Source: Fundidesulfovibrio putealis DSM 16056 (GTDB lineage Bacteria > Desulfobacterota > Desulfovibrionia > Desulfovibrionales > Desulfovibrionaceae). Taken from it: DNA of 64,000 nt. Made by a program: the position numbers and the translations under genes. The notes under the pieces are model-generated. The model searched no databases. It was not told where the DNA came from and saw only the letters and a program-made list of their open reading frames with translations. The stretch is taken from assembly GCF_000429325.1 (NCBI RefSeq), contig NZ_AUBQ01000006.1:1-64000 (forward strand). The letters are read 5' to 3'. Below are positions 27,558 through 36,052 of the stretch, piece after piece. Position 1 is the first letter of the stretch, and the number at the start of each line of letters is the position of its first letter.

Positions 27558-27617
27558 GTCTGGACCGGAGGGGCGGCGGAGTGGGGGGGCCGTTTAAGAC
27601 GACCCTCCGGTCCAGAC
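27558..27617. repeat. Perfect 15-bp inverted repeat in the TauE operon
   Basis: GTCTGGACCGGAGGG (27558-27572) and its exact complement (27603-27617) enclose a 30-base loop with a run of G. It lies between two same-strand operon genes, so it may attenuate, process or stabilise the polycistronic message rather than end it. Confidence 0.8.
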
Positions 27618-27659
27618 GGTATGGAAACCTGGCTGTGGCGGGGTCAGCCGAGGATTCCC

Positions 27660-28262
27660 TTACTTCTTGAAGATGTCCGTCTTGCTGATGTTCATGAACC
27701 GCAAGGACTTGCCGTCTTCCTTGTAGTACACGCGGACTTCGTCGCCGGCATCCCAGGTGCTGTCGGGCCAGGACATGTATTCCTCGGGCACGCTGAAGGT
27801 GACGAGCATCTTCTGGCGGGCGGAGTACACGGTGACGGTCTTCTTGGTCTTGTCAACCATCGGGAACACCTTGGCCTTGCCGGACTCCTTGTCGAAGACC
27901 AGCGGATGGTCTCGGTCCACGTTCTCCTGCATGTCGTGGATCTTGAACACGATGGTCTTGAAAGCCTGGGCCTGCGGATCGTATATGATGATCTGGCTCT
28001 TCTGGGTGTCCAGCTTCATGCGCAGCCCGGCCTTGGGATCAGGACCCATTTCCGCAGGGTCGGTCGGGATGGTGTAGGTCACGGGCGGCAGCCCGGTATA
28101 GTCTGGGTTCAGGGGTTCAGCTTTCTTGTCGCGGATGAAGGTGACCTTGCCAGCCTGCTTGTCGAAGGCCACCACACGGCCCTGGTCCACCTTCCCGAAG
28201 TCGGTGCATCCCATGAGCGAGGCCAGCGCCAGGGCGGCCACGAAGAGAGATATGCGCTTCAT
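27660..28262 (-). CDS. Lipoprotein of the TauE operon
   Basis: About 200 residues. I start at ATG 28262 (MKRISLFVAALALASLMGC), eight bases after AGGAG; an upstream ATG two codons earlier is too close to that site. The lipobox LMGC marks a lipoprotein. The mature part contains short beta-like repeats (GRVVAFDKQAGKVTFIRDKK, later TVTVYSARQKMLVTF) and no cofactor motif. Function unknown; probably periplasmic and linked to the permease. Confidence 0.75.
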   Translation of the reverse strand: MKRISLFVAALALASLMGCTDFGKVDQGRVVAFDKQAGKVTFIRDKKAEPLNPDYTGLPPVTYTIPTDPAEMGPDPKAGLRMKLDTQKSQIIIYDPQAQAFKTIVFKIHDMQENVDRDHPLVFDKESGKAKVFPMVDKTKKTVTVYSARQKMLVTFSVPEEYMSWPDSTWDAGDEVRVYYKEDGKSLRFMNISKTDIFKK

Positions 28263-28286
28263 GTTCATTGCTCCTTGGCTCATAGC

Positions 28287-29342
28287 CTAGTTCGCGGCCT
28301 TCTTGGCGGCCAGTTCAGCCTTGGCGCCCTGGACCATCTTCACGGCGATGTAGGCACTCATGCCAAACACCAGGCCGAGAATGAGGACCGTGGATGCGAT
28401 GTCCATGGCCTGATACAGGTTCTTGTACGCGGACCCGATCATCTTCATGGCGATGGAGACCGCGCAGCCGACGACGGCCAGGCCGAAGGCGATACGGATG
28501 CCGTAGCCCTTGATGTACTTGGTGGCCACGGTGCCCACCTGAGCGCCGATGGAGGCGCCGCAGAGCATGACGATGGCCGCGACCAGCTCGGTACGTCCCT
28601 TGAAGGTGAAGGAGGCCGCGCCGTACAGGCCGGAGATCATGACTTCGAACAGGTCGGTGCCGACGGCCACGTGGGTGGGGCAACCGAGCAGGTAGATGAG
28701 GGCGGGCATGCGGATCAGGCCGCCGCCGATGCCCAGGATGCCTGCCAGCCAGCCGGTGAGGAAGCTGACGCCGATGGGCAGCCAGGCGGAGCAGTAGATG
28801 CCGGCCACGTGCAGGTGCACCATGGGGGGAATCTTGATCTTGTGCAGGGTCTTGTGCCACTCGATGCCGGTGGCCAGGGCGTCCACTTCCTGTCCGGCGG
28901 CCTTGGCGGCCTTTTCCTTCATGCGGCGCTTGTTCACATCGTGGAAGACCATCCAGGCGATGAGGAACAGCAGGATAAGATAGATGTAGCGGACGACCTT
29001 ATCGACGCTGCCCAGCCGTTCCAGCCACATGACCATCTGTGCGCCCACCTCGAAACCGCCGACCGTGCCGACGATCATGATGACGCCCAGTTTGTAGTCA
29101 ACGTTGCCGAACTTGCCGTGGCGCATGGTGGCGATAAGGGACTTGCCCGCCATGTGGGCGATGTCCGTACCGATGGCGAAGGCCATGGGGAAGCCGAGGA
29201 TGTTGAGGCCGGGGGTGACCATCCAGGCGCCGCCCATTCCGAAGAAGCCGCCGATGATTCCCACGCCCACGCCCAGGATGACCAGGCCGGGCCAGAAAAT
29301 TTTCACGCCCGCAATGGGCATCAGAATGTAGAGCCATTCCAT
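28287..29342 (-). CDS. TauE/SafE-family permease (putative sulfite/sulfonate exporter)
   Basis: 351 residues with about eight transmembrane helices in two repeats: GVGVGIIGGFFGMGGAWMVTP near the N-terminus and GWLAGILGIGGGLIRMPALI in the second half, both the TauE/SafE glycine-rich signature. Members export sulfite, sulfoacetate or related anions, or import organosulfur compounds; in a sulfate reducer, handling of a sulfur oxyanion is plausible but not shown. Central gene of the sigma54-driven operon. Confidence 0.9.
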   Translation of the reverse strand: MEWLYILMPIAGVKIFWPGLVILGVGVGIIGGFFGMGGAWMVTPGLNILGFPMAFAIGTDIAHMAGKSLIATMRHGKFGNVDYKLGVIMIVGTVGGFEVGAQMVMWLERLGSVDKVVRYIYLILLFLIAWMVFHDVNKRRMKEKAAKAAGQEVDALATGIEWHKTLHKIKIPPMVHLHVAGIYCSAWLPIGVSFLTGWLAGILGIGGGLIRMPALIYLLGCPTHVAVGTDLFEVMISGLYGAASFTFKGRTELVAAIVMLCGASIGAQVGTVATKYIKGYGIRIAFGLAVVGCAVSIAMKMIGSAYKNLYQAMDIASTVLILGLVFGMSAYIAVKMVQGAKAELAAKKAAN

Positions 29343-29363
29343 GGTATTTCTCCTTCGCGCGGC

Positions 29364-29654
29364 TTAGTGTTCCGCCAGGTCGCGGGACTTGAGGTCCAGG
29401 CCGATGAAATGCATCACGATGTCCGCCAGCACGCCGAACAGGATGCCGATGGTGGGAATCATGACGATGGTCAGAATGGTGAAGTACAGGTGGCTCTCGT
29501 TGTAGAGGTTGGCCCACCAGGCCATGATGCCGTCAAGCTTGCGGGTGTCGGCCACCAGGACGATGGGAGCGCCGCCGCCGCCAGCCGCCAGGGCCAGTCC
29601 GGGAACGGTCAGGGCCAGAAAGACCATCGTGCACAGTTGCGTTATTCTCTTCAT
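29364..29654 (-). CDS. Small membrane protein upstream of TauE permease
   Basis: About 96 residues from ATG 29654, six bases after GAGGAG. Signal-like N-terminus (about residues 1-24, ending ALAAGGGG), a predicted periplasmic/amphipathic segment and one transmembrane helix (about residues 57-80, FTILTIVMIPTIGILFGVLAD). Not recognised. Its position directly before the permease suggests an accessory subunit. Confidence 0.7.
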   Translation of the reverse strand: MKRITQLCTMVFLALTVPGLALAAGGGGAPIVLVADTRKLDGIMAWWANLYNESHLYFTILTIVMIPTIGILFGVLADIVMHFIGLDLKSRDLAEH

Positions 29655-29677
29655 GGTCTGCTCCTCGATCTTCGGAT

Positions 29678-30094
29678 TTAGCGGATAACCAGGATGGAAC
29701 ACGGGGCATGCGCGACGACTTTGGACGTGACGCTTCCCACCAGGAACCGGTCGATGGCGCTCTTGCCACGGCTGCCCATTACGATCAGGTCGATGGCCTT
29801 GTCCGTGGCGTAGCGGACGATGATGTCGGCCGGGGAGACGCCCTGCTCAACTTCAACTTTTGCGTCCACACCCATGGCTTTTGCCGAGGCCTTGGCTTCT
29901 TCCATGGCCTTCTTCGCGGCGGTCAGCAGCTTTCCGGTCACGCTCGCGGAATCCATGTAGTCGCCGATGTCCATGAAATCTTCAGCCACGCAAAGCAAGG
30001 TCAGTTCCGCTCCTTGCTGCTTGGCCGTTGCCACCGCTTTCTCGAGTACGGTCTGGGCCGTTGCCGAGAGGTCCAATGCCGCCAGTATCTTCAT
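29678..30094 (-). CDS. Universal stress protein UspA family (operon-proximal copy)
   Basis: 138 residues from ATG 30094 behind GGAGGAGC. The ATP-binding motif GxxG-x9-GS is complete (GSRGKSAIDRFLVGS), unlike in the distal paralogue at 25930-26343. First gene of the operon, about 40 bases downstream of the expected start of a sigma54 promoter. Confidence 0.93.
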   Translation of the reverse strand: MKILAALDLSATAQTVLEKAVATAKQQGAELTLLCVAEDFMDIGDYMDSASVTGKLLTAAKKAMEEAKASAKAMGVDAKVEVEQGVSPADIIVRYATDKAIDLIVMGSRGKSAIDRFLVGSVTSKVVAHAPCSILVIR

Positions 30095-30145
30095 ATGCTC
30101 CTCCTCCACGTTGGGGGTTTTTCAGCGACGCGATTGCCCTGGAAT

Positions 30146-30161
30146 AGCAACTGGCGTGCCA
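30146..30161 (-). promoter_or_regulatory. Consensus sigma54 (-24/-12) promoter of the uspA-TauE operon
   Basis: On the minus strand the sequence TGGCACGCCAGTTGCT matches the sigma54 consensus TGGCACG-N4-TTGCW at every defined position, with GG at -24 and GC at -12. It lies 52 bases upstream of the proximal uspA start, so transcription would begin near 30135. It predicts that the seven-gene operon needs RpoN and an AAA+ activator. Confidence 0.85.
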
Positions 30162-30177
30162 CGCGATAGAACTTGAC

Positions 30178-30194
30178 GAAATTATTGGTATTTC
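30178..30194. promoter_or_regulatory. Small inverted repeat upstream of the sigma54 promoter
   Basis: GAAAT-TATTGGT-ATTTC is an inverted repeat 17 bases upstream of the -24 box on the minus strand, in the AT-rich part of the divergent spacer. It could be an activator or repressor site, though classic enhancer sites usually lie further away. Confidence 0.3.
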
Positions 30195-30291
30195 ATAGTT
30201 TCACGCAACGTGTCTGGATGTCGCGGGAGTTTGATCAGCGCGATAGTGGCGCAATTAAACGATTGTTCGCGCAAACAAGGGGGCGAGGAGA

Positions 30292-32796
30292 ATGGGTTTT
30301 TTCGGTCCTCAAAAGCCGGTTCATGGAAGCCTGCTGGCAAGCATGGGCGCCCTCTCACAGTGGAGCATCCGGAAAAAGCTCCTTTTGACCGTAATCCCGT
30401 TGATCGTCCTGGTGCTGGCCGTCACGGGATACGCCACCAAGGTGGTGTCCAGCCGGTATCTGAGCATGGCCCTGGAACGGACCACCAAGGTACTGACCAT
30501 GGGGCAGGCGGATGCGTTGAGCGATCTGTTCGACCAGGCGCGGCAGGATATTCTCCTGCTGGCGAGTTCCGATCGGACAGATGATACTGCCAAAAGATTC
30601 ATGGAAGTTCAGTCCGGCATAAGGCCGGGCGTTTACAAGGAGCTGGCATTCATGTCGGTTGACGGCGAATCTCTCCAGCTTTGCGTGGACAACGGACGCG
30701 AAGTGCATTGCGTCCGCAAGGATCAGGCCGGGCGGGTGAGCAACTCTCCCCTGCTTGCGCCATCGCGCCTGAGCGAGGCGCGTCCTGGCGTGGTCACCTT
30801 GCAGGGACTCACGGAGACCGTGTACCCGCCGGGCATTCTCCCCGGTGCTGAAGCCGGGATCGGATTCAATGTGTTCCGGCTGACGACGCCCGTTGCAGAC
30901 CAGCAGGGAAAAATCACGGGATTCTGGGTGCTCTCGGTGGATGGCAAGGCAGCCAGGGAGATCCTGTCGTTATACAACTCTCCCAGGTCGCCGCTGGCGG
31001 CGTTCCCCCGCACAGCGGTAAAGCGCTACAGTTTCTTCTTCGACAGCCAGGGGTGGATGCTTTTCCAGTCGGGCAACCTGGAGGAGCGCGAACTGCCTCT
31101 TTCGACGGACATGGCACGGTCGGGCTTTGCCGGCGATCATGGCATGCCGGGCTTTGCCGGGGCGTTTCGCCCCGCTGCGAGCAACGAAGCGTATTGGAAC
31201 ATGGTAGTGAACATCCAGGGCGCGCAGACCGGAGTCGAGACCGTCAGCATCGACCTGGACCTGGGCGTCTTCGGGCACGACAACTATTCGCTGGGTTATG
31301 CCCCGGTGCTCTTCAAGACGTATCCCGACAAACCCCTCGAGGTAGTGGGCGGTGTGGCCTTCATGGACAAATCCCGTCTTCTGCTTGCGGCAGATTACCG
31401 GATATTCGATGTTCTTTTGGTGATATTCCTGTCGGCAACCACGCTTACCATCGGTGTTATTGTGCTCTTGTCCCGCATCATCACCAGCCCGATCCTTGAT
31501 CTTGCGGCCGCAGTGAGGGCCATGCCCCAGGATGGCATGCTGATGCCTATCAATCTTCCGGAAAAGGATCGCGAGACGACCCTTCTGAAGGAATCCATAA
31601 ACCATCTTGTGGAGTCCATACAATATCAGAAGGAGGAGTTGCGTCTGAAGGACGCGCACATTGAAGATCAATTCCGGCGACAGCCTTTGGATATCGGCGA
31701 CAAGCTGCCGCCTCCCAAAGAAGTCGACGCCATGGAGGGGGTCATCGGTGCCAGCCCGGCCATGCGGGACCTGAAGTGGCTCATCCGCAAGGCTGCCTCG
31801 GTGGACCCGGACGTGCTCATCATCGGCGAGACAGGCACGGGCAAGGAAGTTGCGTCCCAGGCCATCCACAGGCTGTCTCGGCGCGCTGAAGGCCCGTTCA
31901 TCTCCATAAACTGCGGTGCTTTGGACGAGAATCTGCTTCTGGACGCCCTGTTCGGCCACGTCCGGGGGGCATTTTCCGAAGCCAAGGGAGACAGGAAGGG
32001 GGCCTTTCTGGCGGCACAGGGTGGTACCATCCTGCTCGACGAGATCGGCAACGCCTCGCCCAAGGTTCAGCAGGCCCTGCTGCGCGCCCTGGCAGCACGG
32101 ACGATCATCCCGCTCGGCAGCGACATCGAGACGCCCTTCGACGCCCGCGTCATCGCCGCCACAAACGTGGATCTGCTGGAATGCGTCAACAAGGGCACCT
32201 TCCGGGAAGACCTCTATTATCGCCTGAGGGTCCTTACCCTGCACACCCCGCCATTGCGGGAGCGCCTGGAGGACATCCCCCTGCTGGTGGACGCCTTCCT
32301 CAAGGAAACGGCGGCGGTGATGAACAAACCGGCCATGACCCTCTCGCGCGGAGCCTGGGAGCGCATCGCAACGCACAGCTGGCCCGGAAACGTCCGCGAG
32401 CTCAAGCATTGTCTCATGCGCGCGGTGGCCATGGCCGACTCCGACGTTATTCATGTGGAGGACCTGCGCTTCGATGCCCAGAACCAGGGTGCGATACGAA
32501 GCCCATCCCCGAGCTTCCGGCTCCCTGAAACCGCGCGCAAGGATTCATCCGAGAAGCTCCCGGCACAGGACTCGGCAGTGGAACTCAGCGAGCGCCAGAG
32601 GATCGGGATAGCGTACCTGCGGGAGCACGGAAGCATGTCCCGCTCACAGTACCAGACCATTGTCGGGCGCAACGTACCCCCTCGCACTGCGCAGTATGAT
32701 TTGCGCGATCTGGTGGAACGGGGATTGCTTCAGGTTAAGGGCAAAGGCCCGGCGACACGCTATGTGCTTGTCTCCGAGGGTGTTCAGAACTGGTGA
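30292..32796 (+). CDS. Membrane-anchored AAA+ regulator related to sigma54 activators, degenerate GAFTGA
   Basis: 834 residues. Transmembrane helix at about 27-48, a large extracytoplasmic sensor of about 320 residues, a second helix at about 370-393, a short HAMP-like linker, then an AAA+ domain of the sigma54-activator class (about 484-715): Walker A GETGTGKE near 512-519, Walker B GGTILLDEIG near 578-587, and the arginine-finger region FREDLYYRL. The sigma54-contact loop reads GAFSEA (about 559-564) in place of GAFTGA. The C-terminus is not a Fis-type helix-turn-helix but a winged helix (about 770-830, RTAQYDLRDLVERGLL) as in RecG-like/Fic-associated regulators. Divergent from a sigma54-promoter operon and directly upstream of the phosphotransferase gene. 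Confidence 0.88.
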   Translation: MGFFGPQKPVHGSLLASMGALSQWSIRKKLLLTVIPLIVLVLAVTGYATKVVSSRYLSMALERTTKVLTMGQADALSDLFDQARQDILLLASSDRTDDTAKRFMEVQSGIRPGVYKELAFMSVDGESLQLCVDNGREVHCVRKDQAGRVSNSPLLAPSRLSEARPGVVTLQGLTETVYPPGILPGAEAGIGFNVFRLTTPVADQQGKITGFWVLSVDGKAAREILSLYNSPRSPLAAFPRTAVKRYSFFFDSQGWMLFQSGNLEERELPLSTDMARSGFAGDHGMPGFAGAFRPAASNEAYWNMVVNIQGAQTGVETVSIDLDLGVFGHDNYSLGYAPVLFKTYPDKPLEVVGGVAFMDKSRLLLAADYRIFDVLLVIFLSATTLTIGVIVLLSRIITSPILDLAAAVRAMPQDGMLMPINLPEKDRETTLLKESINHLVESIQYQKEELRLKDAHIEDQFRRQPLDIGDKLPPPKEVDAMEGVIGASPAMRDLKWLIRKAASVDPDVLIIGETGTGKEVASQAIHRLSRRAEGPFISINCGALDENLLLDALFGHVRGAFSEAKGDRKGAFLAAQGGTILLDEIGNASPKVQQALLRALAARTIIPLGSDIETPFDARVIAATNVDLLECVNKGTFREDLYYRLRVLTLHTPPLRERLEDIPLLVDAFLKETAAVMNKPAMTLSRGAWERIATHSWPGNVRELKHCLMRAVAMADSDVIHVEDLRFDAQNQGAIRSPSPSFRLPETARKDSSEKLPAQDSAVELSERQRIGIAYLREHGSMSRSQYQTIVGRNVPPRTAQYDLRDLVERGLLQVKGKGPATRYVLVSEGVQNW

Positions 32797-32850
32797 ATTG
32801 CGTGATGTAGACAACCTGTTGCGCGAAACAGCGCGACCACGGGAGGTCAC

Positions 32851-35472
32851 ATGCCCGGCTTGCAGAGCCCTATTATCAATAATTTAAAAAAAATGTTCCG
32901 GCCCCTGTTCAGGAACTCAAAAACCTCGCCGGAGAAGGGGCAGGCTTTCTTTCGATTCAAGTACGTCAACTTCCAGGAATTGCTGGAATCGAACGCCGAG
33001 CTCCTCCGCATCATCACGGCCATTGAGGAAAAACTTCAGGGGCGTGAAGTTTTCGGCATGGCCTTCCTGCACTCCATGGCCAGCCAGGCCGTGTTCCACA
33101 GCCTGCGCATGGTGCGCGGGTTCGAGAACCTTTCAGGGAAGGAGCAGGCGATACTGCGCCGCCGTATCGAGGCCATCCGCGCCGACATGAAAGAGGCACT
33201 CTCGGTTATTTCCCATGCAGACGGCGTTTGGTTCAAGACGCTCGAGGACATCTCTTCCGTCGATTCAGAGCTGTTCGGCGGCAAGTGCGCCAACCTCGGC
33301 GAGGTGCGCAACAAGGCCGGGTTGCCCGTCCCCGAAGGGTTTGGCATCAGCACGGCGCTCTTCCACGCGTTCCTGAGCGAGTCCGACCTGTCATCGGAGA
33401 TCGCAAAGCGGACCATGGCGCTCGATCTCGCAGACCCAGTGTCCATCCAGGAAGCCAGCGAGGAGATCCAGCGCCTCATGTTGCTGGCTCCATTTCCGGC
33501 AGGCTTCGAGGAACAACTGCTTGCGCATCACGCATCCCTTGCCGCGCGACTTGGCAAGGACCCCGACGCCATCCGCGTGGCCATGCGTTCCAGCGCAGTT
33601 GGCGAAGACGGCGAGCTGTCCTTCGCCGGGCAGTACCTGTCCGTTCTTAACGTCACGCGCGAAAAGCTCGCCGAGAGCTACCGCTATGTGGCGGCCAGCC
33701 TGTTCACTCCGCGCGCCATGGCCTACCGGCTGCTCAAGGGCGTTCCCGAGGAGGCGGCGGTCATGGGCGTGGCCTGTCTGGCCATGGTGCCATCGCGTTC
33801 CAGCGGCGTCATGTACACGCACCATCCCTTTGACCCGGCCGACGATTCCATTCTCATAAACGCGGTATGGGGCCTTGGGCCGTATGCCGTGGACGGCATG
33901 GTCACCCCTGACCGCTATATTGTCCGTAAATCCGGCCTGGAGATACTCTCCCAGGAGATCGCGCAAAAGTCCGTGCTGCTCTCTTCCAAGGCCGCCGGAG
34001 GAGTGGAGCAGGAGCAAGTCTCCCCGGATCAGGCGCGCCAGGCCTGCCTGAGTCCAGATCGCATCCGGCAGCTTGCTGGCTGGGGGGCTTTGCTGGAGAA
34101 GCATTACGGCAAAGCTCAGGACGTCGAGTGGGCCGTGGACGACCGTGACGAACTTATTCTTCTTCAGTCGCGCCCTCTTGCGGGGCTCGAATCAAACCTC
34201 ACCCAAAGCCAGCCGTCCCAACCCGCCATTCCCGGACACACGGTGTTGCTTGAAGGCGGCGACACAGCCTGCCCCGGGGTCGGCTCCGGCGAGGTCTTCC
34301 AGGTGCGAAACGACGACGATCTGGCCGCTTTTCCTGCGGGGGGGATTCTGGTCGCCGTGCACTCATCCCCGAAATTCATGGTGGCCATGACCAAGGCCAA
34401 GGCCATCATCACTGATCACGGCAGCGTCACCGGCCACATGGCGTCGCTGACCCGCGAGTTCGGCGTGCCCACCATCCTTGGACTCACCCAGGCCACCAGC
34501 AGGCTGCAGACGGGCCTCACCGTCACTGTGGACGCAGCCAACCGAAGGGTCTACCACGGCACAGTCGAAACCCTCCTCTCCGACGTCAGCACCCCTCCGA
34601 CGCCCATGTTGGGAACGCCTGTGCACCATCTGCTCAGTTCCCTGTCTGCGCTCATCGCGCCGCTCAATCTGCTGGACCCCAAATCGTCCGACTTCGCCCC
34701 CAGCAACTGCAAGACCCTGCACGACATCACACGCTATCTTCACGAGCGTTCCTACACCGAAATGTTCACTCTGGGGGATCAGGCCTGCGGCGAGGGCGGC
34801 ATGGCCGTGCGCCTTGACGTAGGCGTCGGCCTCGATCTGCACGTCATCGACCTGGGCGGGGGTCTGGCCTGCGAGAACGTCAAAAATGGCATAGCCGCCC
34901 GTACGGACGTGGTCTCTCGCCCCTTCGTCGCGCTGCTGGCCGGATTGGCCGATGAGGCGTTCGTGGCCAAAGGCCCGCGCCCCGTTCATCTGCGCGGTTT
35001 CCTCTCCGTGGTGGGACGCCAGATGGTGGACGGACCAAACCTCGGGGCCGAGCGGTTCGGCGAACGCAGCTACGCCATCATCTCCGACAAGTACCTGAAC
35101 TTCAGCTCCCGCGTGGGCTATCACTACGGCGTGCTGGACGCCTACTGCGGCAAGACCGTCAACAAGAACTACATCACCTTCGCCTTCAAGGGCGGCGCTG
35201 CCGGGGAAGATCGCCGCGAACGCCGCGCCCGTGCCATCGCGCTCATACTTGAACGCCTGGGGTTCAACGTTACCGTTACCGCCGACCGCGTGGAGGGACG
35301 CTTCCAGAAGTACACCCCCGAACTGATCGAAGACCGGCTCGTGCAGTTGGGCAAGCTTCTGCAGTTCACGCGTCAGACCGACATGCTCATGACCAGTGAG
35401 CAGGCCGTGGTTGCCATGGCCGACAGTTTCATGCGCGGCGAGACGATCTTTGGTGTGACCGGGGTAGAGTAG
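32851..35472 (+). CDS. PEP-synthase-like phosphotransferase with replaced C-terminal domain
   Basis: 873 residues. After an N-terminal helical part (about 1-130) comes an ATP-grasp PPDK-type nucleotide-binding domain (about 140-450; ELFGGKCANLGEV, AMRSSAVGEDGELSFAGQY, QDVEWAVD...LLQSRP) and the swivelling phosphohistidine domain (about 470-560) with catalytic His529 in TDHGSVTGHMASLTREFGVP. The PEP/pyruvate-binding TIM barrel expected next is missing; instead there is a 300-residue C-terminal domain (about 580-873; AIISDKYLNFSSRVGYHYG) that I do not recognise. Like rifampin phosphotransferases it may move phosphate to another acceptor. Probably cotranscribed with the AAA+ gene 54 bases upstream. 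Confidence 0.85.
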   Translation: MPGLQSPIINNLKKMFRPLFRNSKTSPEKGQAFFRFKYVNFQELLESNAELLRIITAIEEKLQGREVFGMAFLHSMASQAVFHSLRMVRGFENLSGKEQAILRRRIEAIRADMKEALSVISHADGVWFKTLEDISSVDSELFGGKCANLGEVRNKAGLPVPEGFGISTALFHAFLSESDLSSEIAKRTMALDLADPVSIQEASEEIQRLMLLAPFPAGFEEQLLAHHASLAARLGKDPDAIRVAMRSSAVGEDGELSFAGQYLSVLNVTREKLAESYRYVAASLFTPRAMAYRLLKGVPEEAAVMGVACLAMVPSRSSGVMYTHHPFDPADDSILINAVWGLGPYAVDGMVTPDRYIVRKSGLEILSQEIAQKSVLLSSKAAGGVEQEQVSPDQARQACLSPDRIRQLAGWGALLEKHYGKAQDVEWAVDDRDELILLQSRPLAGLESNLTQSQPSQPAIPGHTVLLEGGDTACPGVGSGEVFQVRNDDDLAAFPAGGILVAVHSSPKFMVAMTKAKAIITDHGSVTGHMASLTREFGVPTILGLTQATSRLQTGLTVTVDAANRRVYHGTVETLLSDVSTPPTPMLGTPVHHLLSSLSALIAPLNLLDPKSSDFAPSNCKTLHDITRYLHERSYTEMFTLGDQACGEGGMAVRLDVGVGLDLHVIDLGGGLACENVKNGIAARTDVVSRPFVALLAGLADEAFVAKGPRPVHLRGFLSVVGRQMVDGPNLGAERFGERSYAIISDKYLNFSSRVGYHYGVLDAYCGKTVNKNYITFAFKGGAAGEDRRERRARAIALILERLGFNVTVTADRVEGRFQKYTPELIEDRLVQLGKLLQFTRQTDMLMTSEQAVVAMADSFMRGETIFGVTGVE

Positions 35473-36052
35473 TCGGGGGGATGCCTCGAAGGCAGCTGGG
35501 CTCCGCCCAGACCCGCCAGGGCTCTGCCCTGGACCCGGCGGGCTCTGCCCTGCACCCGCCAGGGGAGAAGCCTCCCCTGGACCTGGCTTTCCGCTTCGCG
35601 TCGTGCGCGTGAGTTTTGAGTTGGGACTGGCGGCTGGTGGCTGTCCCGTTCGTGTTCAGCGGGCGGGCTCGAACCGATTTGAAGACGATTCGTCGCCCGC
35701 CCGCCAGAACCCGACCGTAACAGCCACCAGCCCCCGCCGAAAACGTACGTTGCAGTGACAAAACGTACGCCAGAGTATAGTCGCGGGGTCGTTCGGGAGT
35801 GTTCAATGCAGCGTATCCTGATCACCTCCATCATCTATTCTCGTGAATTCAAGAATAAATAAGCCCTGAAGCGCGGCTATGCGCGCTTCAGGGCTCATAA
35901 TTTGGCAAGAGACTAAGTAGGAGCAGGGCGTTACGCGAAGCGGATGCAGGGTCCAGGGGGATCATCCCCCTGGCGGGTCCAGGGCAGAGCCCTGGTGGGG
36001 GCTGGGGCGAAGCCCCAGTAGCATCGCCCTCTTTGCCAGCCGGAGGCATTGC
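35473..36052. repeat. Gene-free region with GC-rich repeats and nested palindromes
   Basis: No gene seen. Two related GC-rich repeat blocks lie in inverted orientation at about 35490-35580 (contains CCAGGGCTCTGCCCTGG) and 35940-36022 (contains CCAGGGCAGAGCCCTGG), the kind of element scattered between Desulfovibrio genes. Between them are a 13-bp inverted repeat (35632-35644 / 35720-35732) enclosing a 10-bp one (35659-35668 / 35695-35704), a direct repeat AAAACGTACG at 35740-35749 and 35760-35769, and a 14-bp hairpin at 35862-35895. Confidence 0.7.
35862..35895. terminator. Hairpin between convergent genes
   Basis: AGCCCTGAAGCGCG pairs with CGCGCTTCAGGGCT (14 bp) around a GCTATG loop. A T-rich stretch follows on the minus strand (TTATTTATT), so it fits a terminator for the minus-strand esterase gene, though 160 bases past its stop; on the + strand no T tract follows. 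Confidence 0.55.

Noticed and set aside
27621-29681. 686-codon + strand open frame opposite the TauE operon
   Set aside because: Antisense shadow with skewed His/Asp/Gly composition; the minus-strand genes have signal peptides, lipobox and transporter motifs.
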